DNA of 64,000 nt from Oxalobacteraceae bacterium (GCA_027490465.1 JAIXXZ010000107.1:1-64000), one strand, 5' to 3'; counted from the first letter of the stretch, positions 44,830 through 56,180 are shown. The notes: a model not told the origin generated them from the sequence alone. Numbers and translations are program-made.

Positions 44830-46799
44830 TTGGCTCTCCCGGGCGAGGTCGTGGTAACTGGCGCAGCAGGTGCCGTTGAAGGCTTGGGTGCTTGGGTCAC
44901 TTCAGCCGGCGCTGCATCTTTGGTCTTTTGCTTTGGCGGAGGCTCATCCGGCCGCTTGCCGGTCAAATAGTAATCCATCGCCATACGCGCAATCGGCGCC
45001 GCGGCGGCGGCACCAAAACCCGCATTTTCCACAATCACCGCCAACGCAATCTTGGGCTTGTCTGCGGGTGCAAAAGCGATATAGAGCGAGTGATCGCGCA
45101 GTCTTTCTGCGATCTTGCTGGCATCGTATTTCACGTTCTTGCTCATGGCTGCCGCTTGTGCGGTTCCTGTTTTACCACCAGAGCTGTAAGGCGCATTGGC
45201 AAAAGATCGCGCCGACGTTCCTTCTTTGGTCACGCCTATCATCGCCTGCTTGATGACCTCGATGTTTTCCGGCTTGAGCTTGATACGGTAGCTCTCTTTG
45301 GGAACGGTCAGTTTTCTGGCTTTGGTTGTGCCGTTCTCGACCATTTTGACCAGGTGCGGTTTCATGACCACGCCGTTATTGCTCAGATTGGCAACCGCAT
45401 GCGCGAGCTGCAGCGGGGTAAAGGAGTTATAGCCCTGCCCAATACCCACGGAAATCGTTTCACCCGCATACCATTTCTGCATCTCGGGCCGTTTGTACGC
45501 GGTACGCTTCCAATCCTGCGATGGCAACACGCCGCGACGCTCGTTTTCCAGGTCAATGCCGGTGAGCTGGCCAAAACCGAAAGGCTTCATGAAGTCATGA
45601 ATCGCATCAATACCCAGATCATTGGCAAGCACGTAGTAGTACGTATTGCAGGACTGAACAATAGACTTGTACATGTCAACGCGACCGTGTCCACCTTCCT
45701 TGTCATCGCGGAAGCGATTGTTACCGAACATGAAGTAGCCCGGATCAAAAATCGCGAATTCCGGCGTGCGCTTGCCCAATTCGAGCGAGGCTAGCGCCAT
45801 GTAAGGTTTGAAGGTAGAGCCCGGCGGATAACTCCCGATCAGCGCGCGGTTGAGCAGCGGCTTGTCGAGCGAGGTATTGAGCTCTTCCCAGCTTTTGGCA
45901 TCAATACCCTCGACGAACAGATTGGGATCATAGGTCGGCATGGAGACGTAGGCGAGAATATCGCCCGTCTCGGGTTCAATCGCTACCAGCGCGCCACGGC
46001 GATCGCCAAAGGCTTTCTCCACAATTTTCTGCAGCTCGATATCAACCGACAGAATCAGATTATTGCCAGGCGTGGGCGCTGTACGCGACAGCGTGCGATT
46101 CGCGCGCCCGCCAGCCGACACTTCGATTTCGTCATAACCGGTAATACCGTGCAGATGTTTCTCGTAACTTTTTTCTATGCCCTCTTTGCCGATGTATTCG
46201 GTGCCCCGATAATTGGCCGCATCTTCACTGGCCTCGAGGCGCTCAGCTTCTTTCTTGTTCACGCGACCGATGTAACCGATCATGTGCGAAGCCGTTTGGC
46301 CCAAAGGGTACTGACGAAACAAACGCGCCTGGATGTCGACTCCGGGGAAGCGGTAGCGCTGGGCCGCAAACCGGGCGACTTCTTCATCGGTCAGGCGAGT
46401 GCGAATCGGAAGGCTCTCGAAGGTCTTGGATTCTTCCATCAGCCGCCGAAAGCGCTTGCGATCCTTGGACTGAATATCCACCAACTGCGCAAGCTCGTCG
46501 ATCACGGTATCGAGATGCCGATCAATCTTGGCAGGCGTAATTTCCAGCGTATACGCAGAATAGTTACGGGCCAAAACAACACCGTTGCGATCAACAATCA
46601 GACCTCGATTGGGGACCGCAGGAACGACTGAAATCCGGTTACTTTCCGCACGCTCTGCGTATTCACTGTGCCGCACCGCCTGCAGCCATAAAAAGCGCAG
46701 CATCAGCAGGCCAAAGCAGATGAAGACCACCAGACCAGCTACTGACAGACGCAATCTGAATAGCTGCAGCTCGCGTTCAGTGTCTTTAATTTCAGTCAT
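44826..46799 (-). CDS. mrdA: Penicillin-binding protein 2 (transpeptidase)
   Basis: PBP2 cross-links peptidoglycan during elongation. The 657-residue protein has an N-terminal membrane anchor (about 17-38) and a pedestal/dimerisation domain with YPLGQTASHMIGYIG. Transpeptidase motifs are STFK in GSYPPGSTFKP, SCN in VQSCNTYYY and KTG in SSGGKTGTAQ. The C-terminal tail is rich in Pro, Ala and Thr. It lies 58 bp after mreD and overlaps rodA. Confidence 0.97.
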   Translation of the reverse strand: MTEIKDTERELQLFRLRLSVAGLVVFICFGLLMLRFLWLQAVRHSEYAERAESNRISVVPAVPNRGLIVDRNGVVLARNYSAYTLEITPAKIDRHLDTVIDELAQLVDIQSKDRKRFRRLMEESKTFESLPIRTRLTDEEVARFAAQRYRFPGVDIQARLFRQYPLGQTASHMIGYIGRVNKKEAERLEASEDAANYRGTEYIGKEGIEKSYEKHLHGITGYDEIEVSAGGRANRTLSRTAPTPGNNLILSVDIELQKIVEKAFGDRRGALVAIEPETGDILAYVSMPTYDPNLFVEGIDAKSWEELNTSLDKPLLNRALIGSYPPGSTFKPYMALASLELGKRTPEFAIFDPGYFMFGNNRFRDDKEGGHGRVDMYKSIVQSCNTYYYVLANDLGIDAIHDFMKPFGFGQLTGIDLENERRGVLPSQDWKRTAYKRPEMQKWYAGETISVGIGQGYNSFTPLQLAHAVANLSNNGVVMKPHLVKMVENGTTKARKLTVPKESYRIKLKPENIEVIKQAMIGVTKEGTSARSFANAPYSSGGKTGTAQAAAMSKNVKYDASKIAERLRDHSLYIAFAPADKPKIALAVIVENAGFGAAAAAPIARMAMDYYLTGKRPDEPPPKQKTKDAAPAEVTQAPKPSTAPAAPVTTTSPGRAN

Positions 46800-46857
46800 G
46801 GGGTCTGGCTGAATTCAACAGGTCGAACAGGAATGGACGAAAGAAACGGGCAAGTCA

Positions 46858-47370
46858 TCAGATCGGTCGCGTTTCATCACGGTCGACGGCACGCCGCTGC
46901 GGCGCAAGCAGCAACCAGCAGACTATGGGCCAGACCAAGGTGGCCACAATGCTTTGGGCAAAATACAACCAGCCGGGCAAATTACCAGTGACAGCCAGCT
47001 GAATCAGCATCTGCACGACCTGCATCACCACCAGCAGCGGCAGCACATGCAAGGCCTGGACCGAGGGTCGGAACCATAACACTCGGCGATGGATGGTGAT
47101 TGCAAAATAAGAGAGCAGCGTATAAGCCAGCGCATTTTCGCCCAGTAGCGATGCGCTGTGCACGTCCATCACCAGACCCATCAGGAACGCAATGCCGATG
47201 CCCACTTTGCGCGGCTGGTAAATGCTCCAGAACACCAGAGTCAATGCAACGAAATCGGGTACCCAACCCCAACTGCCCCAGGGGAAAAGATTCATGAAGA
47301 ACGCCGCTATCAAGCTGAATCCAATGAATGCAGGATTGACCGGCAAAAGAATATGGTCGCGATCGATCAT
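46858..47370 (-). CDS. mreD: Rod shape-determining protein MreD
   Basis: MreD is the small polytopic elongasome component. The 170-residue protein has five or six membrane segments and the family-typical PVNPAFIGFSLIAAFFMNL, PDFVALTLVFW and GIGIAFLMGLVMDVHSASLLGE blocks. Its ATG overlaps the mreC stop by 4 bp (ATGA). The frame is open far upstream within mreC, but only ATG 47370 fits the family. Confidence 0.95.
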   Translation of the reverse strand: MIDRDHILLPVNPAFIGFSLIAAFFMNLFPWGSWGWVPDFVALTLVFWSIYQPRKVGIGIAFLMGLVMDVHSASLLGENALAYTLLSYFAITIHRRVLWFRPSVQALHVLPLLVVMQVVQMLIQLAVTGNLPGWLYFAQSIVATLVWPIVCWLLLAPQRRAVDRDETRPI

Positions 47371-48290
47371 GGCGCCGTCTCCGTCGTATCTTTGCGCAGG
47401 CGCTTGCCGCGTAGTTCGGGTTGCTGTGAATTCTCTGCAGCAGCTGGGGGGGGCTGGTTGTTTTCCGCAAGCAGAATCAGAACTTGTCGATGCCGGGAGA
47501 CGCCTGCGCTCGGCTGACACAAGATGCGCGCAAAAGCGTCCGACGTCTGGGTGTCAACGCTGACCACCGTCGCAACTGAGAGGCCGGAGGGATAAACGCC
47601 ATCAATGCCCGACGTGGAAAGCACATCGCCTTTGCGAATATCGGCGTTGGACGCCATGAAACGCAATTCGAGCACGCCGGACTGACCGCGACCATACGCA
47701 ACACTGCGCACACCGCTGCGCAATACCTGGACGGGTATTGCGTGGTCTTTGTCAGTCAATAACGTCACTTCGGAGGTGAAAGGAAACACGCGCGTCACCT
47801 GACCAATCACGCCCAGATCATCGATGACGGGCTGCCCTGGCCGGATGCCATGCGACTGTCCACGGTCAAGAATGATTTTGCGTGAAAAAGGATCGCGCGC
47901 GTCGTAGAGAATCTCGCTCATCAGCGTTTTGATCTGGAGGCGGTCCGAAGCGTCAAGCAACTTGCGCAAATGCGTGTTCTCCGCCAACAGTTGCGCGTTC
48001 TGCTGCAATTGCTGTGCATTCAAAACCTGCTGCTCGCGCATGCGTGCATTTTCAGTTTGCAGACGTGCCAGTGATGCGAAGTAGTCGGTCACGGCGAAAA
48101 ACGCGTCTCGAGGCAGCATGGCGACGATTTGCAGCGGATACAAGGCAGTGCCTATGGCTTGGCGCATCACGCCAAGCGTGCGGAATCGCGAATCGGCCAT
48201 CAGCAAAGCGACCGCAATCAACGCAAAGAACAGCATCTTCGCGCGTGCCGAAGCACCTTGCTTGAAGAGTGGCGGCGGACTGTATTCCAT
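47367..48290 (-). CDS. mreC: Rod shape-determining protein MreC
   Basis: MreC is the bitopic scaffold that activates PBP2-RodA. The 307-residue protein has a short cytoplasmic start, a membrane helix at about 19-36, a coiled coil at about 65-105 (LARLQTENARMREQQ) and the double beta-barrel domain with DRGQSHGIRPGQPVI and GDVLSTSGIDGVYPSGL. ATG 48290 was used; the codon before it is TTG. It follows mreB by 141 bp. Confidence 0.96.
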   Translation of the reverse strand: MEYSPPPLFKQGASARAKMLFFALIAVALLMADSRFRTLGVMRQAIGTALYPLQIVAMLPRDAFFAVTDYFASLARLQTENARMREQQVLNAQQLQQNAQLLAENTHLRKLLDASDRLQIKTLMSEILYDARDPFSRKIILDRGQSHGIRPGQPVIDDLGVIGQVTRVFPFTSEVTLLTDKDHAIPVQVLRSGVRSVAYGRGQSGVLELRFMASNADIRKGDVLSTSGIDGVYPSGLSVATVVSVDTQTSDAFARILCQPSAGVSRHRQVLILLAENNQPPPAAAENSQQPELRGKRLRKDTTETAP

Positions 48291-48431
48291 CAAGGTGAGA
48301 CTTTGTTACCGTTGAAATGGAAAACCTGCAAGTGCAGCGCAGTTACTGCCACTCGCAAAGACCAAGTCGCGCATCGCGGTGACGACTGTCCGCAAAATGT
48401 TGGCGGGCAGCGGTCACACATGCGCATCGAA

Positions 48432-49731
<1,300 letters not shown>

Positions 49732-50034
49732 ATGTCCTTGTCCCTCACCGATATTGCGCGCCTGTCCAAACTGGCGCAACTCGATCTCGACGACCAGCAA
49801 TCCGCCGATGCGCTCGACAAACTGAACAGTATTTTCGCGCTGGTCGAGCAAATGAAATCCATTGACACCACGGGCGTCGAACCGCTGTCTCATCCGATTG
49901 CCGCCTGGCAGAACGACCTCGCCCTGCGCCTGCGCGATGATGAAGTCAGCGAGAGCAATCAGCGCGATGCCTGTCAAAAGCCAGCTCCCCTGACGCAGGA
50001 TGGGCTGTATCTGGTCCCGAAGGTCATCGAATAA
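49732..50034 (+). CDS. gatC: Asp-tRNA(Asn)/Glu-tRNA(Gln) amidotransferase subunit C
   Basis: GatC (100 residues) stabilises the GatA-GatB interaction. It begins SLSLTDIARLSKLAQLDL, has the central FALVEQMKSIDTTGVEPL stretch and ends with the LRDDEV...NAP-like block, here QRDACQKPAPLTQDGLYLVPKV. The usual Asn before Ala-Pro is replaced. It heads gatCAB, 57 bp before gatA. Confidence 0.96.
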   Translation: MSLSLTDIARLSKLAQLDLDDQQSADALDKLNSIFALVEQMKSIDTTGVEPLSHPIAAWQNDLALRLRDDEVSESNQRDACQKPAPLTQDGLYLVPKVIE

Positions 50035-50091
50035 GACGGCTGTTCAACCCTTTTTAATGCCGCCTCTCCGAACACAGCGCACCATAGACTC

Positions 50092-51555
50092 ATGCCTACT
50101 CAGACACTAAAAGCACTGTCCACGCAGCTCAAAAGCCGCTCGATCTCGGCAACCGAACTCGCCAGCGACTATTTATCTCGTATTGCCGCCAGCGATCTGA
50201 ATGCCTTTATCAGCGTCGATCCCGAGCTGACACTGGCGCAAGCAAAGGCAGCAGACGCGAGTATCGCCAGCGGCACTGCCACCGCACTGACCGGGCTGCC
50301 GATTGCACACAAGGATATTTTCGTGACCGAGGGCTGGACCTCGACCGCCGGTTCGAGGATGCTTTCTCAATACAGCAGCCCATTTGATGCCACTGTGGTG
50401 AAACAGTTCCGTGCAGCAGGCATGGTTAACCTCGGCAAATTGAATTGTGATGAATTCGCCATGGGTTCATCGAATGAAAATTCCTTTTTCGGCCCCGTCA
50501 AGAATCCCTGGGACAAGACCGCCGTACCTGGCGGATCCTCGGGCGGCTCGGCTGCAGCGGTCGCGGGTGGCCTGACACCTGCCGCCACAGGTACTGATAC
50601 CGGCGGCTCCATCCGTCAACCCGCAGCACTCTGTGGCATCACCGGTATCAAACCGACCTATGGCCGCGTGTCGCGCTACGGGATGATTGCCTTTGCTTCC
50701 TCGTTGGATCAGGGTGGCCCGATGGCCTGGACCGCTGAAGATTGCGGCTTGCTGCTCAATGCAATGAGTGGCTTTGATCCGCGAGACTCGACCTCGATCG
50801 AGCGCGAATCCGAAGATTTCACGCGCGATTTGGGTCAGAGCCTCAAAGGCCTCAGGATCGGCGTGCCAAAAGAATATTTCGGCGAAGGACTCGCCAGCGA
50901 TGTCGAGCAGGCGATACGCAATGCGCTGAAAGAGTACGAGAAACTGGGCGCAACACTGGTCGAGATCTCGCTGCCCAAGACGTCGCTCTCCATTCCGGTG
51001 TACTACGTGATTGCACCGGCCGAAGCTTCGTCGAACCTGTCACGATTCGACGGTGTGCGCTATGGCCATCGTGCAAAAGAGTATACGGATCTCGGCGACA
51101 TGTACCGCAAGACACGCTCCGAAGGCTTCGGTGATGAAGTCAAGCGCCGCATTCTCGTCGGTGCCTACGTACTCTCGCATGGCTATTACGATGCTTACTA
51201 TCTGCAGGCACAAAAGATTCGCCGTCTGATTGCACAGGATTTTCAGCAGGCATTCACGCAGTGCGATGTCATCATGGGGCCGGTCGCGCCCACAGTTGCC
51301 TGGGATCTTGGATCCAAAGTCAACGATCCCGTTGCCAACTATCTCGCCGATATTTACACCTTGTCCACCAGTCTTGCTGGTTTGCCGGGTATGTCGATTC
51401 CGGTAGGTTTCGGACAAGGTGCCAAAAATGCGCATCGCCCGGTCGGACTGCAATTGATCGGCAATTATTTTTGCGAAGCGAAACTGCTCAATATTGCGCA
51501 TCAATTTCAACTGGCGACAGACTGGCATCAGCGCCGGCCAGCACAGAACACCTAA
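50092..51555 (+). CDS. gatA: Asp-tRNA(Asn)/Glu-tRNA(Gln) amidotransferase subunit A
   Basis: GatA is the amidase that releases ammonia from glutamine. The 487-residue protein carries the Ser-cisSer-Lys triad at the expected mutual spacing: Lys74 ([10 protein letters not shown]), Ser149 (PGGSSGGSA) and nucleophile Ser173 ([12 protein letters not shown]). The ADIYT...[13 protein letters not shown] block near the C-terminus is typical. It is followed by a 9-bp tandem repeat array and then gatB. Confidence 0.98.
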   Translation: MPTQTLKALSTQLKSRSISATELASDYLSRIAASDLNAFISVDPELTLAQAKAADASIASGTATALTGLPIAHKDIFVTEGWTSTAGSRMLSQYSSPFDATVVKQFRAAGMVNLGKLNCDEFAMGSSNENSFFGPVKNPWDKTAVPGGSSGGSAAAVAGGLTPAATGTDTGGSIRQPAALCGITGIKPTYGRVSRYGMIAFASSLDQGGPMAWTAEDCGLLLNAMSGFDPRDSTSIERESEDFTRDLGQSLKGLRIGVPKEYFGEGLASDVEQAIRNALKEYEKLGATLVEISLPKTSLSIPVYYVIAPAEASSNLSRFDGVRYGHRAKEYTDLGDMYRKTRSEGFGDEVKRRILVGAYVLSHGYYDAYYLQAQKIRRLIAQDFQQAFTQCDVIMGPVAPTVAWDLGSKVNDPVANYLADIYTLSTSLAGLPGMSIPVGFGQGAKNAHRPVGLQLIGNYFCEAKLLNIAHQFQLATDWHQRRPAQNT

Positions 51556-51561
51556 TTCGTA

Positions 51562-51642
51562 CAGAACACACAGAACACACAGAACACACAGAACACACAG
51601 AACACACAGAACACACAGAACACACAGAACACACAGAACACG
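51562..51642 (+). repeat. 9-bp tandem repeat (VNTR) between gatA and gatB
   Basis: The unit CAGAACACA occurs eight times without error (51562-51633), followed by a ninth copy with one change (CAGAACACG, 51634-51642) and a decayed CAAAACGC. A partial copy (CACAGAACAC) precedes it inside the last codons of gatA. In the gatB frame the array reads as repeated Thr-Glu-His and has no stop. Confidence 0.97.
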
Positions 51643-51671
51643 CAAAACGCTCAGCAGCCAAAGGACACATC

Positions 51672-53129
51672 ATGCAATGGGAAGTGGTGATCGGGCTTGA
51701 AACCCACACGCAGCTCACGACAGCCTCCAAGATTTTCAGTGGCGCACCAATCGCCTTCGGTGCAGCGCCCAACACGCAAGCCTGTCCGGTGGACCTGGCC
51801 CTGCCCGGCGTGCTGCCAGTATTGAATCGCGGCGCGGTCGAGCGTGCGATTCAGTTCGGTCTTGCGATCGGCGCGACCATTGCGCCGCGATCGGTGTTTG
51901 CTCGTAAAAATTATTTTTATCCTGACCTGCCCAAGGGCTATCAAATCAGTCAGTTTGAGATTCCCGTGGTTCAGGGCGGCAGTCTGTCCTTTGTTGTGGA
52001 AAAAGACGGCAAAGCGGAAATGAAAACCGTGAACCTGACCCGTGCACATCTGGAGGAAGACGCAGGCAAATCCCTGCACGAGGATTATCACGGCATGACC
52101 GGCATTGACCTTAACCGCGCGGGCACGCCCCTGCTGGAAATCGTGACCGAACCCGAGATGCGCAGCGCAGCCGAAGCGGTCGCCTATGCCAAGGCACTGC
52201 ACTCGCTCGTGATGTGGCTGGGTATCTGCGACGGCAATATGCAGGAAGGCTCATTTCGCTGTGACGCCAACGTGTCGGTGCGTCCGGTCGGACAAAAGGA
52301 ATTCGGCACACGCTGCGAAATCAAGAATCTGAATTCTTTCCGCTTTCTGGAAGAAGCGATCAATTACGAAGTACGTCGCCAGATCGAGCTGATCGAAGAC
52401 GGCGGCACCGTTGTTCAGGAAACGCGCTTGTACGACCCGGACAGGAAAGAAACTCGCTCCATGCGCAGCAAGGAAGATGCGATGGATTATCGCTACTTCC
52501 CCGATCCCGATCTGCCTCCACTGATGATTGCCCAGGAATGGATAGATCGCGTAAAAGCCTCGTTGCCCGAGCTGCCCGGCGCCATGCGCGAACGCTTTGT
52601 GAAAGACTTTGGCTTGCCCGAGTATGACGCGATGGTACTCACGCAATCAAAAGCGATGGCTGCTTATTTTGAAGCGATCGTTACCGTCGCTGGCAAAGAG
52701 CAGGCCAAGCCCGCGGCAAACTGGATGATGGGTGATGTGGCCTCGACGCTGAATCGCGAGGGTATCGACATCGGCGAATCGCCGGTCGGTGCAGCGCAGT
52801 TAGCGGTGCTATTGAAGCGCATTGCCGATGGCACGATCTCGAACAAGATCGCCAAGGAAGTGTTTGCTGCGATGTGGGAAGCGAAGTCATCTTCAGCGTC
52901 GCTGGCTGACGACATCATCGAATCCAAGGGACTGAAGCAAATCTCCGATACCGGCGCGCTGGAAAAGATCGTCGATGAGGTACTGGCTGCCAATGCCAAA
53001 TCAGTCGAAGAATACAGAGCGGGCAAAGAAAAGGCTTTTAATGCGCTGATTGGCCAGGCGATGAAAGCAACCCAGGGCAAAGCGAATCCGGCGCAGCTTA
53101 CTGAATTGTTGAAGCAGAAGCTAGGATAG
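51672..53129 (+). CDS. gatB: Asp-tRNA(Asn)/Glu-tRNA(Gln) amidotransferase subunit B
   Basis: GatB binds tRNA and phosphorylates and amidates the mischarged residue. The 485-residue protein begins [15 protein letters not shown] and contains [56 protein letters not shown] and the C-terminal YqeY-like tail. ATG 51672 has AAAGGA seven bases upstream and gives the family N-terminus. The same frame stays open back through the tandem repeat to 51261, so an extended form is formally possible but unlikely. Confidence 0.97.
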   Translation: MQWEVVIGLETHTQLTTASKIFSGAPIAFGAAPNTQACPVDLALPGVLPVLNRGAVERAIQFGLAIGATIAPRSVFARKNYFYPDLPKGYQISQFEIPVVQGGSLSFVVEKDGKAEMKTVNLTRAHLEEDAGKSLHEDYHGMTGIDLNRAGTPLLEIVTEPEMRSAAEAVAYAKALHSLVMWLGICDGNMQEGSFRCDANVSVRPVGQKEFGTRCEIKNLNSFRFLEEAINYEVRRQIELIEDGGTVVQETRLYDPDRKETRSMRSKEDAMDYRYFPDPDLPPLMIAQEWIDRVKASLPELPGAMRERFVKDFGLPEYDAMVLTQSKAMAAYFEAIVTVAGKEQAKPAANWMMGDVASTLNREGIDIGESPVGAAQLAVLLKRIADGTISNKIAKEVFAAMWEAKSSSASLADDIIESKGLKQISDTGALEKIVDEVLAANAKSVEEYRAGKEKAFNALIGQAMKATQGKANPAQLTELLKQKLG

Positions 53130-53141
53130 GGCGGCAGAAAC

Positions 53142-53240
53142 TCAAGCCGGAAACATCTGCTGAAAAACGTACGGCACCGGTTTAAGCTCATCGAGCAGCA
53201 CCTTACCAAAATGATCGAGGAGGCGAAAATCGTATACCGA
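53142..53240 (-). pseudogene. Possible gene remnant downstream of gatB
   Basis: On the - strand a 32-codon stretch bounded by stops reads as plausible protein: DFRLLDHFGKVLLDELKP and then VPYVFQQMFPA before TGA. There is no start codon at a sensible place and no match to a family I recognise. It may be the C-terminal remnant of a decayed accessory gene. Chance is not excluded. Confidence 0.3.
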
Positions 53241-53269
53241 TCAATACTTTTTATCTACAAATCGAAAAA

Positions 53270-54184
53270 ATGAGCTCAGAATTCAAACTTAAGAAGTCGG
53301 CCTCCAATACTATTTTTGCATTATGTTCACGACTTGATTTTCTGAAAAATTCGCCGCAAAAAATTGGCATTTTATTGTTTTTCATGGCCCAAGGATTTTT
53401 CACCTTAAGTTACGCAGATGAAGTACAAAAACATGTTGTTCGTTATTTCTATACTCCAGAAATTGCCGTTAAATGTTTGCTGTCCGCTAAATTTGTAAAA
53501 GAATCCTTGAGTGATATACAGAGCGATCCAAAGAAGCGCGAAGAGGGATACAGATACATTAATAGTGTCATTGATTTTTATGAAAAAATTTTAACATCAT
53601 TGGATACAAAAACAGAACGTTCTCAAATCAAATGGAAATTCACTGAGGCAGAAATTCTCGGCCAAAAAGGGTTTGATCACCATCACAATGTTATGAAAGA
53701 TTGTGATCGTTTATACAGCAGGGTTTTAGACAGATCGGGAGGCTCAGCGAGACTGAAAATAGAAAATTTCTCTGTCTCCATTATTTCCATGCGAAAGACC
53801 AGTTGGGCTTTATTCAAACCTCTTTTTGAATATAGTGAAAACAAGAAGGGCCAAGGCGACGAATACCCTAGAAACCATTTTTACCAAATGTTTTATGACC
53901 CAAAGTCAGTGGATCGAAAAGGCCCTATAAAAAAAGTGTTGGTGTACGAAATAGGGTCAGATAAATATATTTCTAATATGTCCACTTATGATGAGATCGC
54001 TGACGTTATGATTTGGGAGATGGTTTGTGAAGAGGAAAAATTCAGATCAGACGGAAAATTGGAGCTTGTAGGGCCTATGCAGGTTCAAAATATCTTTAGA
54101 GTAAATTTACCGGTTGGCAGCGAGTGGTCATATATGACGCCAAATAACTTAGGATTTGAGCTTTACAAGATTCTTTGCCAATAA
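53270..54184 (+). CDS. Unknown secreted or anchored protein, AT-rich
   Basis: I do not recognise this 304-residue protein. Its first 30 residues are polar and basic, then comes a hydrophobic stretch ILLFFMAQGFFTLSYA (34-49) followed by DEV, which looks like a signal peptide or single anchor. If translation began later the signal would be normal in length. The rest is soluble, rich in Lys, Glu, Tyr and Phe, with four Cys. Codon use is AT-rich, unlike every neighbour, which indicates horizontal transfer. No ribosome binding site is seen before ATG 53270. It lies between gatB and a truncated antitoxin gene. Confidence 0.65.
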   Translation: MSSEFKLKKSASNTIFALCSRLDFLKNSPQKIGILLFFMAQGFFTLSYADEVQKHVVRYFYTPEIAVKCLLSAKFVKESLSDIQSDPKKREEGYRYINSVIDFYEKILTSLDTKTERSQIKWKFTEAEILGQKGFDHHHNVMKDCDRLYSRVLDRSGGSARLKIENFSVSIISMRKTSWALFKPLFEYSENKKGQGDEYPRNHFYQMFYDPKSVDRKGPIKKVLVYEIGSDKYISNMSTYDEIADVMIWEMVCEEEKFRSDGKLELVGPMQVQNIFRVNLPVGSEWSYMTPNNLGFELYKILCQ

Positions 54185-54341
54185 GTCCTGAATGACAAAC
54201 AGCCTTCAACAGGAGTTACTCAGTATTTTCCCAACCGGCTCTCTCAAGAAAACGAAATGTATGCACAGTCAAGCGACTTTGCTGCCACCTGGGTAAATAA
54301 AATCAGCCCGCATAAAAATCGGAGGCTAGAAAACAGATCAA

Positions 54342-54554
54342 TCAGGGCATTACAAGGGCATCATCACCGCACACGGAAAGTTCCTTACTGGCCACAGACC
54401 AACCCGCGCGTATCTCTTTTTTGAGAGGGCGTATCACCAATGCGCCATCTTTGACGCTCAGGTCAGCTTCGTGTTCCAAGCCCAGCTGATCAAGAATGGC
54501 CGCTGGGATGATCAACCCCTTCAAGTTGCCTATGCGTCGTATCGCGATTTTCAT
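54342..54554 (-). CDS. Solitary MazE/AbrB-type antitoxin, probably C-terminally truncated
   Basis: The 70-residue product is a SpoVT-AbrB (MazE-like) DNA-binding protein: MKIAIRRIGNLKGLIIPAAIL, then LGLEHEADLSVKDGALVIRPLKK. Family members of this type usually continue after GDDALV.P with an acidic tail that binds the toxin. Here a TGA follows GDDALVMP directly. ATG 54554 has GGGG six bases upstream and was chosen over ATG 54560. No toxin gene was found on either side, so this is probably an orphan relic of a toxin-antitoxin locus. Confidence 0.78.
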   Translation of the reverse strand: MKIAIRRIGNLKGLIIPAAILDQLGLEHEADLSVKDGALVIRPLKKEIRAGWSVASKELSVCGDDALVMP

Positions 54555-54625
54555 GACCATCCCCAAAAACAACATTGCTATTACTTCACACCCGTGGGTA
54601 CGATAACTTTTTATCACGCTAACGA

Positions 54626-55291
54626 TCAGGCAACGCCGTATTTCTCGCGGTATGCGGCCACGGCCGGCATGAATTTCCCCAGCTCAGCGCTCGCACCCGG
54701 GCCGGACAGATAAGCAAACAAATCATTCAGATTTGCAATCGGTATCACCGGCATGCCGAAACTCTGCTCGACCTCCTGAACCGCAGACAACTGGGATAGC
54801 GCGCCTTCGGCGCCACTCTTTTCCATACGATCCAAGGCAATCAGCACCGCGCACGGCGTCGCACCCTGTGCGCGAATCATTTCCACAGACTCGCGCACCG
54901 AGGTACCGGCAGAGATCACATCGTCAATGATCACCACGCGGCCTTCGAGCTTCGCGCCGACGATGGTGCCGCCTTCGCCATGATCCTTTGCTTCCTTGCG
55001 GTTGTAGGCAAAAGGCAGGTTACGGCCTTTGGAGGCGAGCGCCACTGCGGTTGCCGAAGCCAGAGTAATGCCCTTGTAGGCCGGCCCGAACAGCATGTCA
55101 AAACCAACCCCTGAATCCAGCAGGGTCTGCGCATAAAAGTTCGCAAGCTTGCCTAGTCGCTCACCGTCATTGAACAGGCCAGCATTGAAAAAATAGGGCG
55201 ATAGACGCCCAGCCTTGGTCGTGAATTCGCCGAAGCGCAGCACGCCGGTGTTGACGGAAAATTCGATGAATTGCTGGCGCAGGTTGTTCAC
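54626..55291 (-). CDS. pyrE: Orotate phosphoribosyltransferase
   Basis: PyrE makes orotidine 5'-phosphate in pyrimidine synthesis. The 221-residue protein starts with GTG (55291) and has [42 protein letters not shown] and the PRPP-binding motif [13 protein letters not shown]. The C-terminal domain is of normal length. It is divergent from xthA with a 112-bp gap and lies beside the accessory islet at 53130-54620. Confidence 0.97.
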   Translation of the reverse strand: MNNLRQQFIEFSVNTGVLRFGEFTTKAGRLSPYFFNAGLFNDGERLGKLANFYAQTLLDSGVGFDMLFGPAYKGITLASATAVALASKGRNLPFAYNRKEAKDHGEGGTIVGAKLEGRVVIIDDVISAGTSVRESVEMIRAQGATPCAVLIALDRMEKSGAEGALSQLSAVQEVEQSFGMPVIPIANLNDLFAYLSGPGASAELGKFMPAVAAYREKYGVA

Positions 55292-55403
55292 TCAATAACC
55301 CTGAAAATAGATGGTTGAAGTCGATATTTTAACGCGATGACCATGCCCGTCCTGATCGGTTATCCTTGCCTTCAAATCGCAAGACTCTTCTCAAGAACCC
55401 ACC

Positions 55404-56180
55404 ATGAAAATCATCTCGGCTAATCTCAACGGCATTCGCTCTGCCGCCAAAAAAAATTTTTTCGAATGGATGCGCGTGGAAGAGGCGGATTTCATCTGTG
55501 TGCAAGAACTCAAGGCACAGGAAGCCGACATGACGGAAGACTTCCTCTCGCCCCATGGCTATCACGGGCATTTTCATTACGCCGAGAAGAAAGGTTATTC
55601 GGGCACCGGCGTCTATTCACGACACAAGCCCGCATCAGTCACGACAGGTTTCGGTAATGCAGAATTTGATGCCGAGGGCCGTTACACCCAAGTCGACATC
55701 GGTAATCTCTCGGTGATTTCGCTCTACTGCCCATCTGGCTCATCGAGTGACGAACGCCAGCAAGCCAAGTTCCGTTTCATGGATGCCTTCATGCCGCATC
55801 TGGTGGCGCTGCAACAGTCCGGCCGCGAAGTCGTGATTTGCGGTGACTGGAACATCGCGCACAAGGAAATCGATCTAAAGAATTGGAAGAGCAACCAGAA
55901 GAACTCCGGCTTCCTGCCTGAAGAGCGCGCATGGATGACGAGCTTGCTTGATGAAGCCGGCTGGCGCGACGTGTACCGACTACTGCACCCCGACACCACG
56001 GGCGAGGCCTACACCTGGTGGAGCAACCGAGGGCAAGCTTGGGCGAACAATGTGGGATGGCGTATCGACTATCACGTCGCCACGCCGGGCATTGCTGCCA
56101 CGGCCAAGAGTGCGGCTGTGTACAAGGATGAGCGGTTTTCAGATCATGCGCCGCTGATTATTGAGTATTCATCCGAGTGA
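55404..56180 (+). CDS. xthA: Exodeoxyribonuclease III / AP endonuclease
   Basis: The enzyme incises abasic sites and degrades DNA 3' ends. The 258-residue protein has the EEP-fold motifs SANLNGIRSA, FICVQELKAQ with the metal-binding Glu34, GDWNIAHKEIDL, NNVGWRIDYH and FSDHAPLI with the catalytic Asp-His. Length is typical of ExoA/XthA. It is preceded by pyrE in divergent orientation and followed by 263 bp of AT-rich sequence. Confidence 0.97.
   Translation: MKIISANLNGIRSAAKKNFFEWMRVEEADFICVQELKAQEADMTEDFLSPHGYHGHFHYAEKKGYSGTGVYSRHKPASVTTGFGNAEFDAEGRYTQVDIGNLSVISLYCPSGSSSDERQQAKFRFMDAFMPHLVALQQSGREVVICGDWNIAHKEIDLKNWKSNQKNSGFLPEERAWMTSLLDEAGWRDVYRLLHPDTTGEAYTWWSNRGQAWANNVGWRIDYHVATPGIAATAKSAAVYKDERFSDHAPLIIEYSSE

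Noticed and set aside
51562-51642. Regular repeats suggestive of a CRISPR array
   Set aside because: The unit is 9 bp and directly tandem with no spacers, and no cas genes are present. It is a simple VNTR.
51261-51671. N-terminal extension of GatB by 137 residues through the tandem repeat
   Set aside because: The frame is open only because the 9-bp unit lacks stops and the preceding part overlaps gatA. ATG 51672 has a good ribosome binding site and gives the normal GatB N-terminus.
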